Source: PALSA-505 sp963762615
Lineage (GTDB): Bacteria; Actinomycetota; Actinomycetes; Streptosporangiales; Streptosporangiaceae
Length of the DNA stretch: 64,000 nucleotides
Direction: 5' to 3'
Assembly (NCBI GenBank): GCA_963762615.1
Contig: CAVXLG010000013.1
Coordinates: forward strand, 1,549,970-1,613,969
Below are positions 16,568 through 25,766 of the stretch, piece after piece. A program made the translations under genes and the position numbers. Within the stretch, counting starts at the first letter, position 1; every line of letters starts with the position of its first letter. The notes beneath the pieces are model-generated. The model saw only the letters and a program-made list of their open reading frames with translations. It made no database searches and was not told the DNA's origin.

Positions 16568-19500
16568 TCAGGCAACTGACGAACGCCAGGACGGCAGCAG
16601 CTCGTCGATGAGCGCCTCGGTCTGCGGGGCCATCCTGGGCAGCACCTCATCGAGCGAGACCCGGGCGGACACCTCGCCGACCACCGCGCGCAGCACGTGT
16701 TCCCGGCCGGTGGCGTGCGCGCCGGTGAGCAGGTCGCGCCAGAGCATCTCGTCGTTGAACGCCAGCCGCAGCCCGGCCCGGGCCGCGTCCATCGCGCCCG
16801 GCGCGTCACCGGCGGACAGGCGCAGCTCGGCGAGCCGGTGCGCGGCATCGGCGACCCGGGCGGTCGCCTCGTACTCCAGCGGGTCGGCGGCCAGCCACGC
16901 GTACCGGCCGGGCGCGCGCCCGTCGAGCAGCTGGCCCTGGACCTGGTCCAGCGCCCGGGCCAGGCAGGCCGCCTCGTCCTCGGATTGCGGTCCGGCCGCC
17001 TGTCTGGCCTGCCCGGCCCGGGCGAGCAACGCCCGGAATACCTGCCAGTCCACCCGGACCTGCGGGCCCAGGCTCAGCCGGCCGGTGCCGTCGGTAACCA
17101 GGTTGGGACGTCCCGCGTCGTCGGTCCCGAGCCAGTCGCGAACCCGGGCGAGTACTGCCTGCCGCACCTCCGGCGTGACGCCGCGCGGCCAGATCGCCCC
17201 GGTAAGCACGTTCGGGTGGACCCCGCCGGGATGGGCCGCCAGGTACATGACGACCTCGGTCGCCAGCCCGACCCGGTCCGGCTCGATGCTGCCGGGTGCC
17301 CGCACCGTCGCCTGGCCGAGCAGGCTGACCTCCACCGCCATCCGGGCTCCGGGAACGAGCTGCTCCGGCGGCGCCGCATCGGGCGGCGGGTCCTCGAGAG
17401 GTACCCCGCCCGGCTGCCCGGCGGCGCGGAACAGCTGCACGACGGCCGCGTACTGCTTCGCGGGCAGCAGCTGGGCCTCCAGGTCAAAACCGAGCACGCC
17501 TGCGTGCAGCCGCCCTTGTTCGCTGACATCCCACGACCACGTCGCGCCCGGCACATCGCCGGCCACCACGTAACCCATCGCCGTCCGGTGCCTACCGCCG
17601 GCCAGCGCCAGCAGCCGCTCCCGCTGCCGCGGCGCGGGCGGGACGGCCATGATCAGGTAATGCGGCGCCCAGGTGTCCGGGTGCAGGCCGCGGGACCGCC
17701 CGGTGAGCACCGAATCGGCACCCAGCGACGCCAGCGAGTGCTCGATTTCGGCGGCCCTGGCCTCCAGCGCCGGCATCGCCTCTTCGAGAGTCGATGCGAC
17801 GCTGACCCGCTCGGGGGCAAGCATGGCCAGCTCGGGACCGAACCCGACCAGGGTGATCTGCATCCGGTCCGACCACCGGTTGGTCGCCAGCTCCGCGGCC
17901 ATCGCGGCAAGCACCGCCTGCACCATCCGGCGTGACCCGCGGACGGCGATCAGGCCGTGCGCGACCTCGAGGTCGATGAGCATCCGGCCGGTGTCGCTGG
18001 TACCGATCGAGACCAGGCCCGGGTAGGGGGCCAGCGCAGCGCCTGCCTCATCGGGGTCCAGGCCGGCTACGGCGTGCAGCGGCAGCCGCCACACCTGCCC
18101 GTCGTCCACCGACTGCCAGGGCCGCGGCGGGTTCTGGTCGGCCGGCGCGATCCACAGGTCGAGGTTGACCTGCCCGAGGTGCGCGGCGAACACCGTCGGC
18201 GGCGTCTTGCCCTGCGCGGCGAGTTCCCGCGACAGGCAGCGCAGCCCGGTGTCGAGCAGCCGGGCCGATGGCTCGCTCGCGCCGAGCCGGAGCGCCGCCT
18301 CAGCCAGGGCCGCGTCCCCCTCGGCTATGACCACTCTCTTACCGAACGCACGCTGCCAGAGCTGTTCGCGCCTGCGGCGGCCGAGCGCGGCGAGCAGGCC
18401 GGCGGCGAGCAGTGACGCGGCCGAGAGCTCGTAGGGGAAAGAGAGCAGGGCGCTGCCGGACAGACCCTGGGCCGGGGCCACGGTCGCGCGGTACCCGCCA
18501 CCGCCGCCGGGGCCGCTGCCCGGAGCGCCAGACCCGCTACCCGGGGCGCCGGGGCCGGTGCCCGGGGCGCCGGGGCCGCTGCCCGGGGCGCCGGGGCCGG
18601 TGCCCGAAGCGCCTGCGGAGCCGGCCACGGCGGCCGCCCCGCGGGTCCCGGACCCAGAACCCGGCGTGCCCTCGGCCGCCCGGCCGGCCCGCTCGGCCTG
18701 CTGGGCGCCGACCCGCTCGGCCCGGCCGGCCGGGGCGCCGGGCACGGCGGCCGAGCCCTGGGCGAGTCCGGACGCCGAACCTGGCGTGCCGTCGGCCGCC
18801 TGGGTGGCTCGCTTGGCCTGGCGGGCACCGGCCTGCTCGGCGGCGCCGGCCGGACCGCCCGGCGTACCGTGCGAGACGATCTCGATGCCGGGGCCGAACG
18901 CGTCACGCGGCATCCGGAGCACCCAGCCGGGCCTGATCAGGCTGGCCAGGGTGAGGCTGGTCCCGTCGGGCTGCGGGCGGTCCTTGTTCAGGTCAAAGAT
19001 CTCGTGGTAGCGCAGGCCGTTGCCGAGGTGGTTCTGAGCTATCTCCCACAGGCTCTCGTGGAAGCGGCCGACCGGCGGCTTCACTATGTAGATCTTCTCG
19101 ACGTGCGGGCCTTGCTCGGCCTTGGCCTCGTCCTGCGCCTGGTGCCCGGTCAGCTCGGCCCCGGCCTGCGAGTCCGTCCGGCCAACCGCCGAGACCGTGT
19201 GCGGCGCGCGGGGCGGTGCAGCGCCGCGCGCGAAGGCGGGCGACAGGGCCGCGGTAGCGCTGATCAGCAGCAGAGCGGCGGTGACGAGCCGGTGCGCGAC
19301 CGCCTGGGTACCGCCGGACAGCGGGACCCTGGCCGGCACGCCGACGTTCCTGATCGCGGCCCTGATCTCGGCGAGCACGCAGACGACCAGCTGGAGCCAG
19401 GCCAGCCAGACGATGATCGCCAGGATCCGGACGATGCTGAGGATGCTGAGCTGGTGAGCGAGCAGGCCCAGCGACGGCCTGGCATGTGGGATGGGCAGGC

Positions 19501-19642
19501 CGAGCGCGCTGATCAGGGCGATCGGCACGCCCACGATCAGCACCGCGAGGGCGAAGATGGCGACGAGCCCGGCGGCGACGTCGCCGCCGGACCGGCGGTC
19601 CGCGGTGTCCGGCCGCCTGAGACCTGGAATCGGCGGTGCCAT
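16568..19642 (-). CDS. Membrane protein with LysM and BTAD domains in the Tad operon
   Basis: About 1,024 residues. N-terminus: two or three membrane helices (residues 25-50, 70-95, 120-140). Then a LysM-type module (around 185-250; SLWEIAQNHLGNGLRYHEIFDLN), a long Pro/Gly/Ala low-complexity linker, another short hydrophobic segment, a large domain of unknown fold, and a C-terminal winged-helix plus BTAD-like region (from about 775; EVVMYLAAHPGGVHPNVLTGAIWP) as in SARP regulators. ATG at 19642 overlaps the stop of the upstream TadG-like gene, so it is coupled to the pilus genes. LysM suggests peptidoglycan contact and BTAD a regulatory or scaffold role, joined in one chain. Proteins of this layout occur in Tad loci of actinomycetes; function is not established. 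Confidence 0.75.
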   Translation of the reverse strand: MAPPIPGLRRPDTADRRSGGDVAAGLVAIFALAVLIVGVPIALISALGLPIPHARPSLGLLAHQLSILSIVRILAIIVWLAWLQLVVCVLAEIRAAIRNVGVPARVPLSGGTQAVAHRLVTAALLLISATAALSPAFARGAAPPRAPHTVSAVGRTDSQAGAELTGHQAQDEAKAEQGPHVEKIYIVKPPVGRFHESLWEIAQNHLGNGLRYHEIFDLNKDRPQPDGTSLTLASLIRPGWVLRMPRDAFGPGIEIVSHGTPGGPAGAAEQAGARQAKRATQAADGTPGSASGLAQGSAAVPGAPAGRAERVGAQQAERAGRAAEGTPGSGSGTRGAAAVAGSAGASGTGPGAPGSGPGAPGTGPGAPGSGSGAPGSGPGGGGGYRATVAPAQGLSGSALLSFPYELSAASLLAAGLLAALGRRRREQLWQRAFGKRVVIAEGDAALAEAALRLGASEPSARLLDTGLRCLSRELAAQGKTPPTVFAAHLGQVNLDLWIAPADQNPPRPWQSVDDGQVWRLPLHAVAGLDPDEAGAALAPYPGLVSIGTSDTGRMLIDLEVAHGLIAVRGSRRMVQAVLAAMAAELATNRWSDRMQITLVGFGPELAMLAPERVSVASTLEEAMPALEARAAEIEHSLASLGADSVLTGRSRGLHPDTWAPHYLIMAVPPAPRQRERLLALAGGRHRTAMGYVVAGDVPGATWSWDVSEQGRLHAGVLGFDLEAQLLPAKQYAAVVQLFRAAGQPGGVPLEDPPPDAAPPEQLVPGARMAVEVSLLGQATVRAPGSIEPDRVGLATEVVMYLAAHPGGVHPNVLTGAIWPRGVTPEVRQAVLARVRDWLGTDDAGRPNLVTDGTGRLSLGPQVRVDWQVFRALLARAGQARQAAGPQSEDEAACLARALDQVQGQLLDGRAPGRYAWLAADPLEYEATARVADAAHRLAELRLSAGDAPGAMDAARAGLRLAFNDEMLWRDLLTGAHATGREHVLRAVVGEVSARVSLDEVLPRMAPQTEALIDELLPSWRSSVA

Positions 19643-20100
19643 CAGCACTGACCTCCCTGAGTGATCCCGCAGACCGGTGACGCCTCGCCGTAGGACGTCT
19701 GGGTGAAGGTTCTGATCCCGATGAGGCCGAGGAGCTGCGATCGCAGGGTCACGGTCGCGTATACCTTGATGCCCGGCCGGCCGTTGACGGGAACGTACGT
19801 GCAGAGTCCGGGGGTAGCACCGATGTCGGTGTACTTGCTCACGAACGCGGTGGCGACGTTGCAGGCTCCGGGGTCCTCGAGCTGGATCGCGCCCGAGCGC
19901 AGGGCGGCCACGTTCAGGTCGTTGGCGCCCGCCCGTGCCGCTTGCTGCGCCACGTCGGCCGCGCGCTCCCTCGCGTTGATGGCGATACCGCCGTCCACGA
20001 GCAGTCCGGCCAGCAGCACGACCACCGGGGTGAAAAGGACGACGAACAGGGACAGCGTGCCGCGGTCCGCCCGCCAGCCCGTGCCGCCTTTTCGCAACAT
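19642..20100 (-). CDS. TadG/TadE-like pilus assembly protein
   Basis: 152 residues: short basic N-terminus, one membrane helix (LSLFVVLFTPVVVLLAGLLV) in the pseudopilin-like position, then DGGIAINARERAADVAQQAARAGAN, the hallmark of the TadE/TadG family (helix followed by Ala-rich heptads), and a C-terminal beta region with three or four cysteines. Minor pilin or assembly factor of the Tad pilus, expected at the membrane with its C-terminus outside. It ends by overlapping the start of the LysM/BTAD gene and begins 4 bases after the preceding TadE-like gene. Confidence 0.75.
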   Translation of the reverse strand: MLRKGGTGWRADRGTLSLFVVLFTPVVVLLAGLLVDGGIAINARERAADVAQQAARAGANDLNVAALRSGAIQLEDPGACNVATAFVSKYTDIGATPGLCTYVPVNGRPGIKVYATVTLRSQLLGLIGIRTFTQTSYGEASPVCGITQGGQC

Positions 20101-20104
20101 CCGC

Positions 20105-20614
20105 CTATCCTCCCACCGAGAATGTGTCGATAGGTGCTGATGCGTGACCTGTGATCATCTTCGTCTGGAAGCCGATGAATGACAATGCCGGCAGCGTGAC
20201 CCGGCAGGTAACAATGACATTCACCACGCCACCCGGGGCTAGGTCGGTGCTGCCGCCGAAGGTCACGTCGGGACCTGCGACGCACCCGTTCAGATCCGCA
20301 TCGGCAGCTGTTTGCGCGCTCTGCAGGGCGGTGCCCGAATTCTGCGTGATGGACGCCGCCCGGGCGGCGTCGCGCGCCGCTCCGTCAACCTGGCCCTGTG
20401 CCTCCACCACCCGGCCGAGAGCCACCAGCACGGCCATGAAGAGGACCAGGATCGGGGTCAGGATCACCAGCTCGATGGCCAGCGATCCCCGCTCGCCCTG
20501 CCTGGCGACGCCCCGGCCGGCCACGCTCCGGCCGACGACGCACCGGCCGACGATGCCCCGACTAGCGATCCCGCGGCCGGCTAGGCCCCGGCCGTGGCCT
20601 AGCCGCCCGCGCAT
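20105..20614 (-). CDS. TadE-like pilus assembly protein with Gly/Arg repeat N-terminus
   Basis: 169 residues. After an odd N-terminal run of Gly-Arg-Gly-Hyd-Ala pentads (GRGLAGRGIASRGIVGR), the TadE motif appears: GERGSLAIELVILTPILVLF and ARDAARAASITQ. The C-terminal half is beta-rich. ATG at 20614 overlaps the end of the upstream TadE-like gene by 16 bases. The pentad run is encoded by an imperfect 15-base repeat and is probably a low-complexity expansion. Expected role: minor pilin or pseudopilin. Confidence 0.7.
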   Translation of the reverse strand: MRGRLGHGRGLAGRGIASRGIVGRCVVGRSVAGRGVARQGERGSLAIELVILTPILVLFMAVLVALGRVVEAQGQVDGAARDAARAASITQNSGTALQSAQTAADADLNGCVAGPDVTFGGSTDLAPGGVVNVIVTCRVTLPALSFIGFQTKMITGHASAPIDTFSVGG

Positions 20615-21093
20615 AGCGCCGTGTCTCCGCTGGGCCGGAAGCATTCCGCCGGGCCCTGCGAGGTCTCGTCGATACGGAAGGTCAGTCCCGGTATGGGCAA
20701 GATGCTGGGGGCATTGCCCACCACCTCGACCCCGCGTACGTTCCCGGTGCCGACCGGTCTGGCGCTGGTGTCCTGCAGCAGTGATCCGCCCAGCTGGCGG
20801 GCATAGCTCTGTGCCGCCGTCGTGGCCGGGCCCGCCCACGACAGCCCCTGCTCGGTATCCCGGGCCACCCGGGCTCCCGCCTGCGCGGCCGCGATCGCGA
20901 CGTGCCGGGCCTGGTACCACATGGCGAACTGGCCGATGAGCAGGATGCTCAGGATCACCAGCGGGGCGAGCAGGACCAGCTCGATGGAACTCGCTCCGGT
21001 ATCCCGTCGCTCCGGCACCTGGCCGGCGCGATCTGGAGACTTCGCAGGACGCTGCCTGGCCAGTTGCCGCGCCGGGCCGCCGCGGCCCGGCAT
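20599..21093 (-). CDS. TadE-like pilus assembly protein
   Basis: 164 residues. A basic leader is followed by TGASSIELVLLAPLVILSILL, the typical TadE cleavage/helix segment with Glu at +5, then AIAAAQAGARVARD. The C-terminal domain ends near CFRPSGDTALCAGG. ATG at 21093 starts immediately after the stop of the small pilin gene. With the neighbours at 20105 and 19642 this gives three consecutive TadE/G-type proteins, as in other actinomycete Tad clusters. Confidence 0.75.
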   Translation of the reverse strand: MPGRGGPARQLARQRPAKSPDRAGQVPERRDTGASSIELVLLAPLVILSILLIGQFAMWYQARHVAIAAAQAGARVARDTEQGLSWAGPATTAAQSYARQLGGSLLQDTSARPVGTGNVRGVEVVGNAPSILPIPGLTFRIDETSQGPAECFRPSGDTALCAGG

Positions 21094-21094
21094 G

Positions 21095-21304
21095 TCAGGG
21101 ACCGGTGTTGATCTTGTTGGCCGCGCCCACGATCTTCTTCTGGATAATGAGGAAGATCGCCAGCGCGATGATGGCAAGCAGTCCGGTGATGATGGCCCAT
21201 TCGATGGCCGATGCACCGCGATCGCCGCTGCTGCGCGCCGCGGCCAGCCGCCTGCCAAGCAGCGCTCTGAGATATTCAACACTCGGATCGTTGAGCGGGT
21301 TCAT
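21095..21304 (-). CDS. Small Flp-type pilin
   Basis: 69 residues. GDRGASAIEWAIITGLLAII is a class III prepilin signature: a Gly/Ala-Ser junction, Glu five residues into the hydrophobic helix, and a long single helix ending with KKIVGAANKIN. Likely the major structural subunit of the Tad pilus, processed by the peptidase at 15443-16480. ATG at 21304 follows GAAGGGAA at good spacing. It lies between tadC and the TadE genes, as expected. A classic Flp Glu-Tyr pair reads Glu-Trp here. Confidence 0.75.
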   Translation of the reverse strand: MNPLNDPSVEYLRALLGRRLAAARSSGDRGASAIEWAIITGLLAIIALAIFLIIQKKIVGAANKINTGP

Positions 21305-21347
21305 ATCCGTGTATTCCCTTCTCGCATTCGCAGGCCCGGGGGAGGCA

Positions 21348-22256
21348 CTAGACAGCAAATATTGCTATAGCGGCCGGATACAGGATGAAGAGCAGAAACC
21401 CGACGCACAGCAGCAACTGCGCGATGAGCATGGATTGCGAGCGCTCGCCGGCCTTCCCCTCCAGGTCGGAGATCTCGCGCCGGCGCAGGCTCGCGGCCCG
21501 CGCGGTCAGTGACTCGCGTACCTTGGCGCCGTCCTCGGCGACCAGGCTCAGCGCGGCGCCCAGGTCGGTGAGTTCGGTCACGCCGATGTCCTCGCCGAGG
21601 CCGCCGAGGGCCTGCCAGGGTGTCTGGCCGGTGATCCGGGCGTTCGTCAGCGCGTCCCGGATTCGCCGCATCGCCCAGCCGTTCCCGATCTCTCCCGCGG
21701 CCATGAGCGCTTCGGGGACGCCGCGGCCGCCGGCGAGATTCATCGCCACGAGATCGAGGAACGAGCCGACCGCATGCCGGAAGTCGCGGCGCCTCGCCGT
21801 GGCCTTCTGCTTCAGCTCCAGGTCAGGAAGGAAGAAAAAGATCCCGGCTACGATCAGGCCGATCCATACCGGAATGATCACCGGGAACCTGATGCCCGCC
21901 AGTCCGGCCAGCACGGCGAGGACGGGGACGAAGATCAGGCCAGCCAGCGCGAGCAGGATCTTCCCGGCCAGGTAGCTCTCGAATGACTTGCCGGTCAGCG
22001 ACAGGTTGGCCTTGATCGACGGGAATTCCCAGCCCTGCTCTGCGCAGATCCTGGCGACCGTGGCGCCGACCCGCCGGCTGATCCGGCCCTCGTTCCCCGC
22101 TAGCGTCCGTGCCGCGGAGCCCCGGCTCGCGACCGTCCGGCCCGCGTCGAACGCCGCGATCTGGCGGGCCAGGCTCACCCGGCGGGGAATGAGCGCCACC
22201 GCGAGCAGGAACAGGCCGATGCCCATGACACCGCCGGCCAGCACCGCAAGAGTCAC
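21348..22256 (-). CDS. TadC-like pilus assembly inner-membrane protein
   Basis: About 302 residues with a GspF/type II secretion F domain: hydrophobic start, cytoplasmic domain (FRHAVGSFLDLVAMNLAGG, MRRIRDALTNARITGQTPW), and two C-terminal helices. Pairs with TadB as the membrane platform on which the TadA ATPase acts. GTG at 22256 is preferred: GGAGG lies just before it and the GTGA overlap with the tadB stop (22253-22255) suggests coupling; a GTG at 22274 would place translation before that ribosome site. Confidence 0.85.
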   Translation of the reverse strand: MTLAVLAGGVMGIGLFLLAVALIPRRVSLARQIAAFDAGRTVASRGSAARTLAGNEGRISRRVGATVARICAEQGWEFPSIKANLSLTGKSFESYLAGKILLALAGLIFVPVLAVLAGLAGIRFPVIIPVWIGLIVAGIFFFLPDLELKQKATARRRDFRHAVGSFLDLVAMNLAGGRGVPEALMAAGEIGNGWAMRRIRDALTNARITGQTPWQALGGLGEDIGVTELTDLGAALSLVAEDGAKVRESLTARAASLRRREISDLEGKAGERSQSMLIAQLLLCVGFLLFILYPAAIAIFAV

Positions 22257-23167
22257 CCCGCACCTCCCTGCCACGCGCCCACGGTCTGCGGTACGTCGGC
22301 CGGGACCTGCGCGGCCTGGCCGCCAATGAGAAGCCGTTCCGGGACGTCGAACCGGGCCAGCCTGGTCAGCCAGAAGAATCCGGCCGCGTACAGGCCGGCG
22401 ACGACCAGCAGCACGAGCTGCCCGTTCACGGTGTCGTACACGTGCACGAACGAATGGTTGAAGATGGCCAGCAGGACGGCCACGCCGACCGAGAAGCCGA
22501 CCACGAACATGGCGCTGAACCGGGTCGCCCGGCGCTGGGCCTCGATCCTCCTGCGCATGTCCAGTTCCTCGCGGACGGCGCCGGATAGCGCGCTGAGCAG
22601 GGCCCGCAGTCCGGGCCCGCGCAGCCGGGAGTTGATGATCAGCGCGGCCAGGATGAGGTCTGCGCTCGGGTCGTCCAAGTCGTCGGCGAACCTGCGCAGC
22701 GCGTCCGGCAGCGGCACCCGGGTGTGCAGCCGGTCCACCAGGCCGATCAACGGCTCTCTCAGCGCCGGCGCGGCGGCGCGCAGGGAGGCGGGGATGGCCT
22801 GCTCCAGGCCGACCGCGCCCGCGATCGTGTCGCGCAGGGATTCGGTCCAGGTGGCCAGGCCTTCGAGCCGCCCGATCGCCGCCCGCTCACCGCCCGCGCC
22901 GCCGGACAGCTTCGGCCAGAACAGGATGAGCAGGGCAAAGCCCGCGCCTGCCACCACCCACCGGGTGGCGAGCAGGATGATCACTCCGCCGACGAGCGCG
23001 GTCAGCCCGCGGATCCCGAGCACCTGGTCGCGCAAGTCGTCCAGCCTGCGGCTGCTCTTGGCGGGCTTCGGCGGCAGGCCGCGGATCGCGATGATGGCCA
23101 GGAACAGGCCGCCTCCGGCGACGGCTCCGGCGAGGAGGGCGAGCAGCTGGCTGGCGTCCGACAGCAT
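22253..23167 (-). CDS. TadB-like pilus assembly inner-membrane protein
   Basis: 304 residues with the GspF-type fold: two N-terminal helices, a central cytoplasmic four-helix domain (WTESLRDTIAGAVGLEQAIP; LHTRVPLPDALRRFADDLDDPSAD) and two C-terminal helices. Partner of TadC. ATG at 23167 overlaps the tadA stop (TGATG), so the ATPase and platform genes are coupled. I reject the earlier in-frame start at 23218 because it lies inside tadA. Confidence 0.85.
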   Translation of the reverse strand: MLSDASQLLALLAGAVAGGGLFLAIIAIRGLPPKPAKSSRRLDDLRDQVLGIRGLTALVGGVIILLATRWVVAGAGFALLILFWPKLSGGAGGERAAIGRLEGLATWTESLRDTIAGAVGLEQAIPASLRAAAPALREPLIGLVDRLHTRVPLPDALRRFADDLDDPSADLILAALIINSRLRGPGLRALLSALSGAVREELDMRRRIEAQRRATRFSAMFVVGFSVGVAVLLAIFNHSFVHVYDTVNGQLVLLVVAGLYAAGFFWLTRLARFDVPERLLIGGQAAQVPADVPQTVGAWQGGAG

Positions 23168-24462
23168 CACGGCCAGCTTCCCGGGGCATAGCCGTGCACG
23201 GCCAGCTCGTCCAGGCACGAGAGCGGGGCATGCTGGCGGGCTCGCCCGTCGGGGCCCGGGATGAACACCTCGCTGGACAGCACCCGGCCGTCGATGCCGG
23301 TTACCTCACGGATGCTGCTGATGTACCTGCGCAGCCTGCCGCCGAGGGAGAACTCGTTGCGCTTCTCGATGAACACCACGAAGTCGATGGCCCCCGCGAT
23401 CAGCATGTGCGTCGCCTCCACGGGTAGCCGCTCGGACGCCTGGATGGCATAGGTGGCTATCCGGTTGAACACCTCGACCGAGGAGTTGGAGTGGATGGTG
23501 GACAGCGAGCCGTCGTTGCCCTGGGACATCGCGTTCAGCATGGTGACGATCTCGTCGCCCAGCACCTCGCCGACGATGACCCGGCTGGGGTTCATCCGCA
23601 GCGAGCGGCGGACGAGCTCGGCCATCGAGATCGCGCCCTGGCCTTCCATGTTGGGCAGCCGCTCCTCCAGCGCCACCACGTTCGGGTGCAGCTCGGGATA
23701 GTGGTCGAGGCCCAGCTCGAGCGCGCGCTCCACGGTGATGAGCCGTTCGGTGGCCGGGATCTGGTTGGCCAGCGCGCGCAGCAGCGTGGTCTTGCCCGCG
23801 TTCGTCGCCCCGGCGATCATGATGTTCTTCCGCGCTGCTACCGCGGCCGCGAGCATCGAGCCGATCTCGGGCGACATCGTGCCGTTGCCGACGAGGTCGG
23901 CGAGGAATACCTTGCCCAGCCGGGCCCGGCGGATCGATACCGCGGGCCGCAGCGTCACGTCCATCACCGCAGACAGCCTGGATCCGTCGGGCAGGCGCAG
24001 GTCGAGCTGCGGATTGGCGGTGTCAAACGGGCGGCTGGACAGGCCCGAGTAGGCGGCGAGTATCTGGATGAGCTCGACCAGTTCCTCGTCGCTTTCGGCG
24101 ACCGGCTCACCCAGCTCTTCCCGGCCGTCGGCGTAGCCGAGGAAGACGCGGTCACAGCCGTTGATGTCGATGTTCTCTATCTGCTGGTCCTCCAGCAGCG
24201 GCTGCAGCCGGCCCACGCCGAACAGCGCGGCGTGGATCGCCGAGGCGAGCTCCTCCTCTTCCTGGGCGTTGGGCGGTGGCCGGCCCACCGTGATCTCGCT
24301 GCGCGCGTGCTCCTCGAGCACCTGCGCGATGAGCGCCCGCGCGAACTGGCGCTCGTCCTCGCCGGACATCGTCGGCAATCCGGATGCGGCATCGCGGCGC
24401 CGCTGCTCGGCGAGCCGGTCCCCGACCTCGCCGCGCATCCGCTTGACGATGCTGTGGTCCAC
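23167..24462 (-). CDS. tadA: Tad pilus secretion ATPase (CpaF/TadA, T2SE family)
   Basis: 431-residue hexameric ATPase powering pilus assembly. Walker A GATNAGKTT (residues 218-226), Walker B-type RVIVGEVLGDE, Asp and His boxes (STIHSNSS), and the N-terminal CpaF domain (IENIDINGCDRVFLGYADG) are all intact. GTG at 24462 follows GGGGGGAGC. That ribosome site and the start codon lie in one copy of an 86-base direct repeat (24459-24641), so a decoy GTG exists about 95 bases upstream. Confidence 0.92.
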   Translation of the reverse strand: MDHSIVKRMRGEVGDRLAEQRRRDAASGLPTMSGEDERQFARALIAQVLEEHARSEITVGRPPPNAQEEEELASAIHAALFGVGRLQPLLEDQQIENIDINGCDRVFLGYADGREELGEPVAESDEELVELIQILAAYSGLSSRPFDTANPQLDLRLPDGSRLSAVMDVTLRPAVSIRRARLGKVFLADLVGNGTMSPEIGSMLAAAVAARKNIMIAGATNAGKTTLLRALANQIPATERLITVERALELGLDHYPELHPNVVALEERLPNMEGQGAISMAELVRRSLRMNPSRVIVGEVLGDEIVTMLNAMSQGNDGSLSTIHSNSSVEVFNRIATYAIQASERLPVEATHMLIAGAIDFVVFIEKRNEFSLGGRLRRYISSIREVTGIDGRVLSSEVFIPGPDGRARQHAPLSCLDELAVHGYAPGSWP

Positions 24463-24641
24463 CGCTCAGCTCCCCCCAGGCCGCCCCGGCGCGGGCCCGG
24501 ACGCCGGCTCGGCCAGCGAGGCAAGCACGCCGGGCTCCGGTGCGATCCTGTAGGCCACCGCTCAGCTCCCCCCCGGCCGCCCCGGCGCGGGCCCGGACGC
24601 CCGGCTCGGCCAGCGAGGGAAGCACGCTGGGCTCCGGTGCG
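24459..24641. repeat. Tandem direct repeat of about 86 bases across the tadZ/tadA junction
   Basis: 24459-24544 and 24555-24641 are near identical (a few substitutions and one extra C in the second, near 24600). Each copy holds, on the minus strand, the last 20 or so tadZ codons, a TGA stop, GGGGGAGC and a GTG. The copy nearer tadA supplies the real tadA start; the other looks like a duplicated relic. Reading both copies without the extra C would end tadZ at 24562. Confidence 0.85.
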
Positions 24642-25763
24642 TCGCCGCGCTCGGGCGGTTGCTGATCGTTCGCGTTCGGGCCGGCGGCCGTGCCCGCGTG
24701 CCGGCCGCGTGCCGCCGCCCGTCCGGACCTGGCGGACGGCTGGTGGCTGCGCGGCGCGTCGTAGGATCGCGGCGCCGCAGCCGGACGCGGCTGCTCCGCC
24801 GCGGCGGCGAGCGGCTGTGCCGCGGCCGCCGGGCGGTGCGGTCCGGGCCCGGACGGGTCCGGCTTCTGCGGCACCGGAGCGCGGATCCCGCCCTCCCGGC
24901 GCTGCGGTCCGGGCCCGGACGGGTCCGGCTTCTGCGGCACCGGAGCGCGGATCCCGCCCTCCCGGGCGGATGCTCCGGCCGGCCGCAGGCGATCGGCCGG
25001 CGGCTCGGGCAACGCTGAGACAAGATCTCTGGCGATGGCACGGACCGTCCGGATGAACATGGACTTGTCCAGCTTGCCGCTCCACTGCCCGCGGAGCTGA
25101 TCGGCGCTCTTGGGCTCGTAGGCGAGCCCGCCGAGGACGCGTCCGGGCGCGCCGCTGCGCCGCAGTGCCTCCGCCACTTCCGCGGTAGCGGCGCCGAAGT
25201 TCTTGTAGTCGGTGACCAGCACCACGTCGACGCGGCCGGCGCTGGCCGCGCCGCGCCACGGCGGCCGCGACCGCGCTCACCCGGTCGCGCAGCCTGATCA
25301 CATCGCCCAGGCTGGCCCGGGACAGCAGGATCACCGTCCGCGCCTGGGCGAGCAGGTCATACGGCGGCCCGTCAACCCCGATCCGCCCGCAGTCGGCGAT
25401 CACATCCGCCTGCGGCACGGCGGCGAGCAGCCTGCCGACCGGCCCCCAGAGCAGTTCCAGGCCCGCGCCCTGCTCAGCGCCACTGACCCCGGTGAGCACG
25501 TCGAGGCCGCCGTGCAGTTTCTGCGTGTGCTCCCACACCTGATGCGGCTGCAGGCCGCGGCGCGCGGCCACGGCCAGGCTGAGCAGTCCGCGGCCCGGAT
25601 CGAGCCGCCCGCCGTCCGCCGACGGGAGGCGGTAGACCAGGTCTCCGCCCGCCGGGTCGCACTCGGCGAGCAGGACCGGCCGCGGCCAGACCGCCGCCAG
25701 CGCCACCGACGCGGTGGTGACGCCGGGTGCCCCTTTGTCCGCGGCAACCGCGATCAGCGTCAT
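24562..25763 (-). CDS. TadZ/CpaE-like MinD-family protein of the Tad pilus (frameshifted)
   Basis: P-loop ATPase-like polarity or assembly factor. The start MTLIAVAADKGAPGVTTASVA carries a deviant Walker motif (KGAPGVTT instead of KGGVGKT), followed by LLAECDPAGGDL, VIADCGRIG and ILLSRASLGDV, in the order of the fold. At about 25240-25260 the sense moves to another frame (SAGRVDVVLVTDYKNFGAATAEV), which fits one extra base. A Pro-rich tail with a 22-residue duplicate (GGIRAPVPQKPDPSGPGP) follows. The end is uncertain because of the 86-base repeat; 24562 is used. Four bases separate it from the cpaB-like gene upstream. Confidence 0.7.
24837..24965. repeat. 66-base tandem duplication inside tadZ
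   Basis: 24837-24899 and 24903-24965 are identical over 63 bases with a 66-base period, giving an in-frame 22-residue duplication (core GGIRAPVPQKPDPSGPGP) in the low-complexity C-terminal part of the protein. Recent, since the two copies have not diverged. Confidence 0.9.
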
Positions 25764-25766
25764 GGG

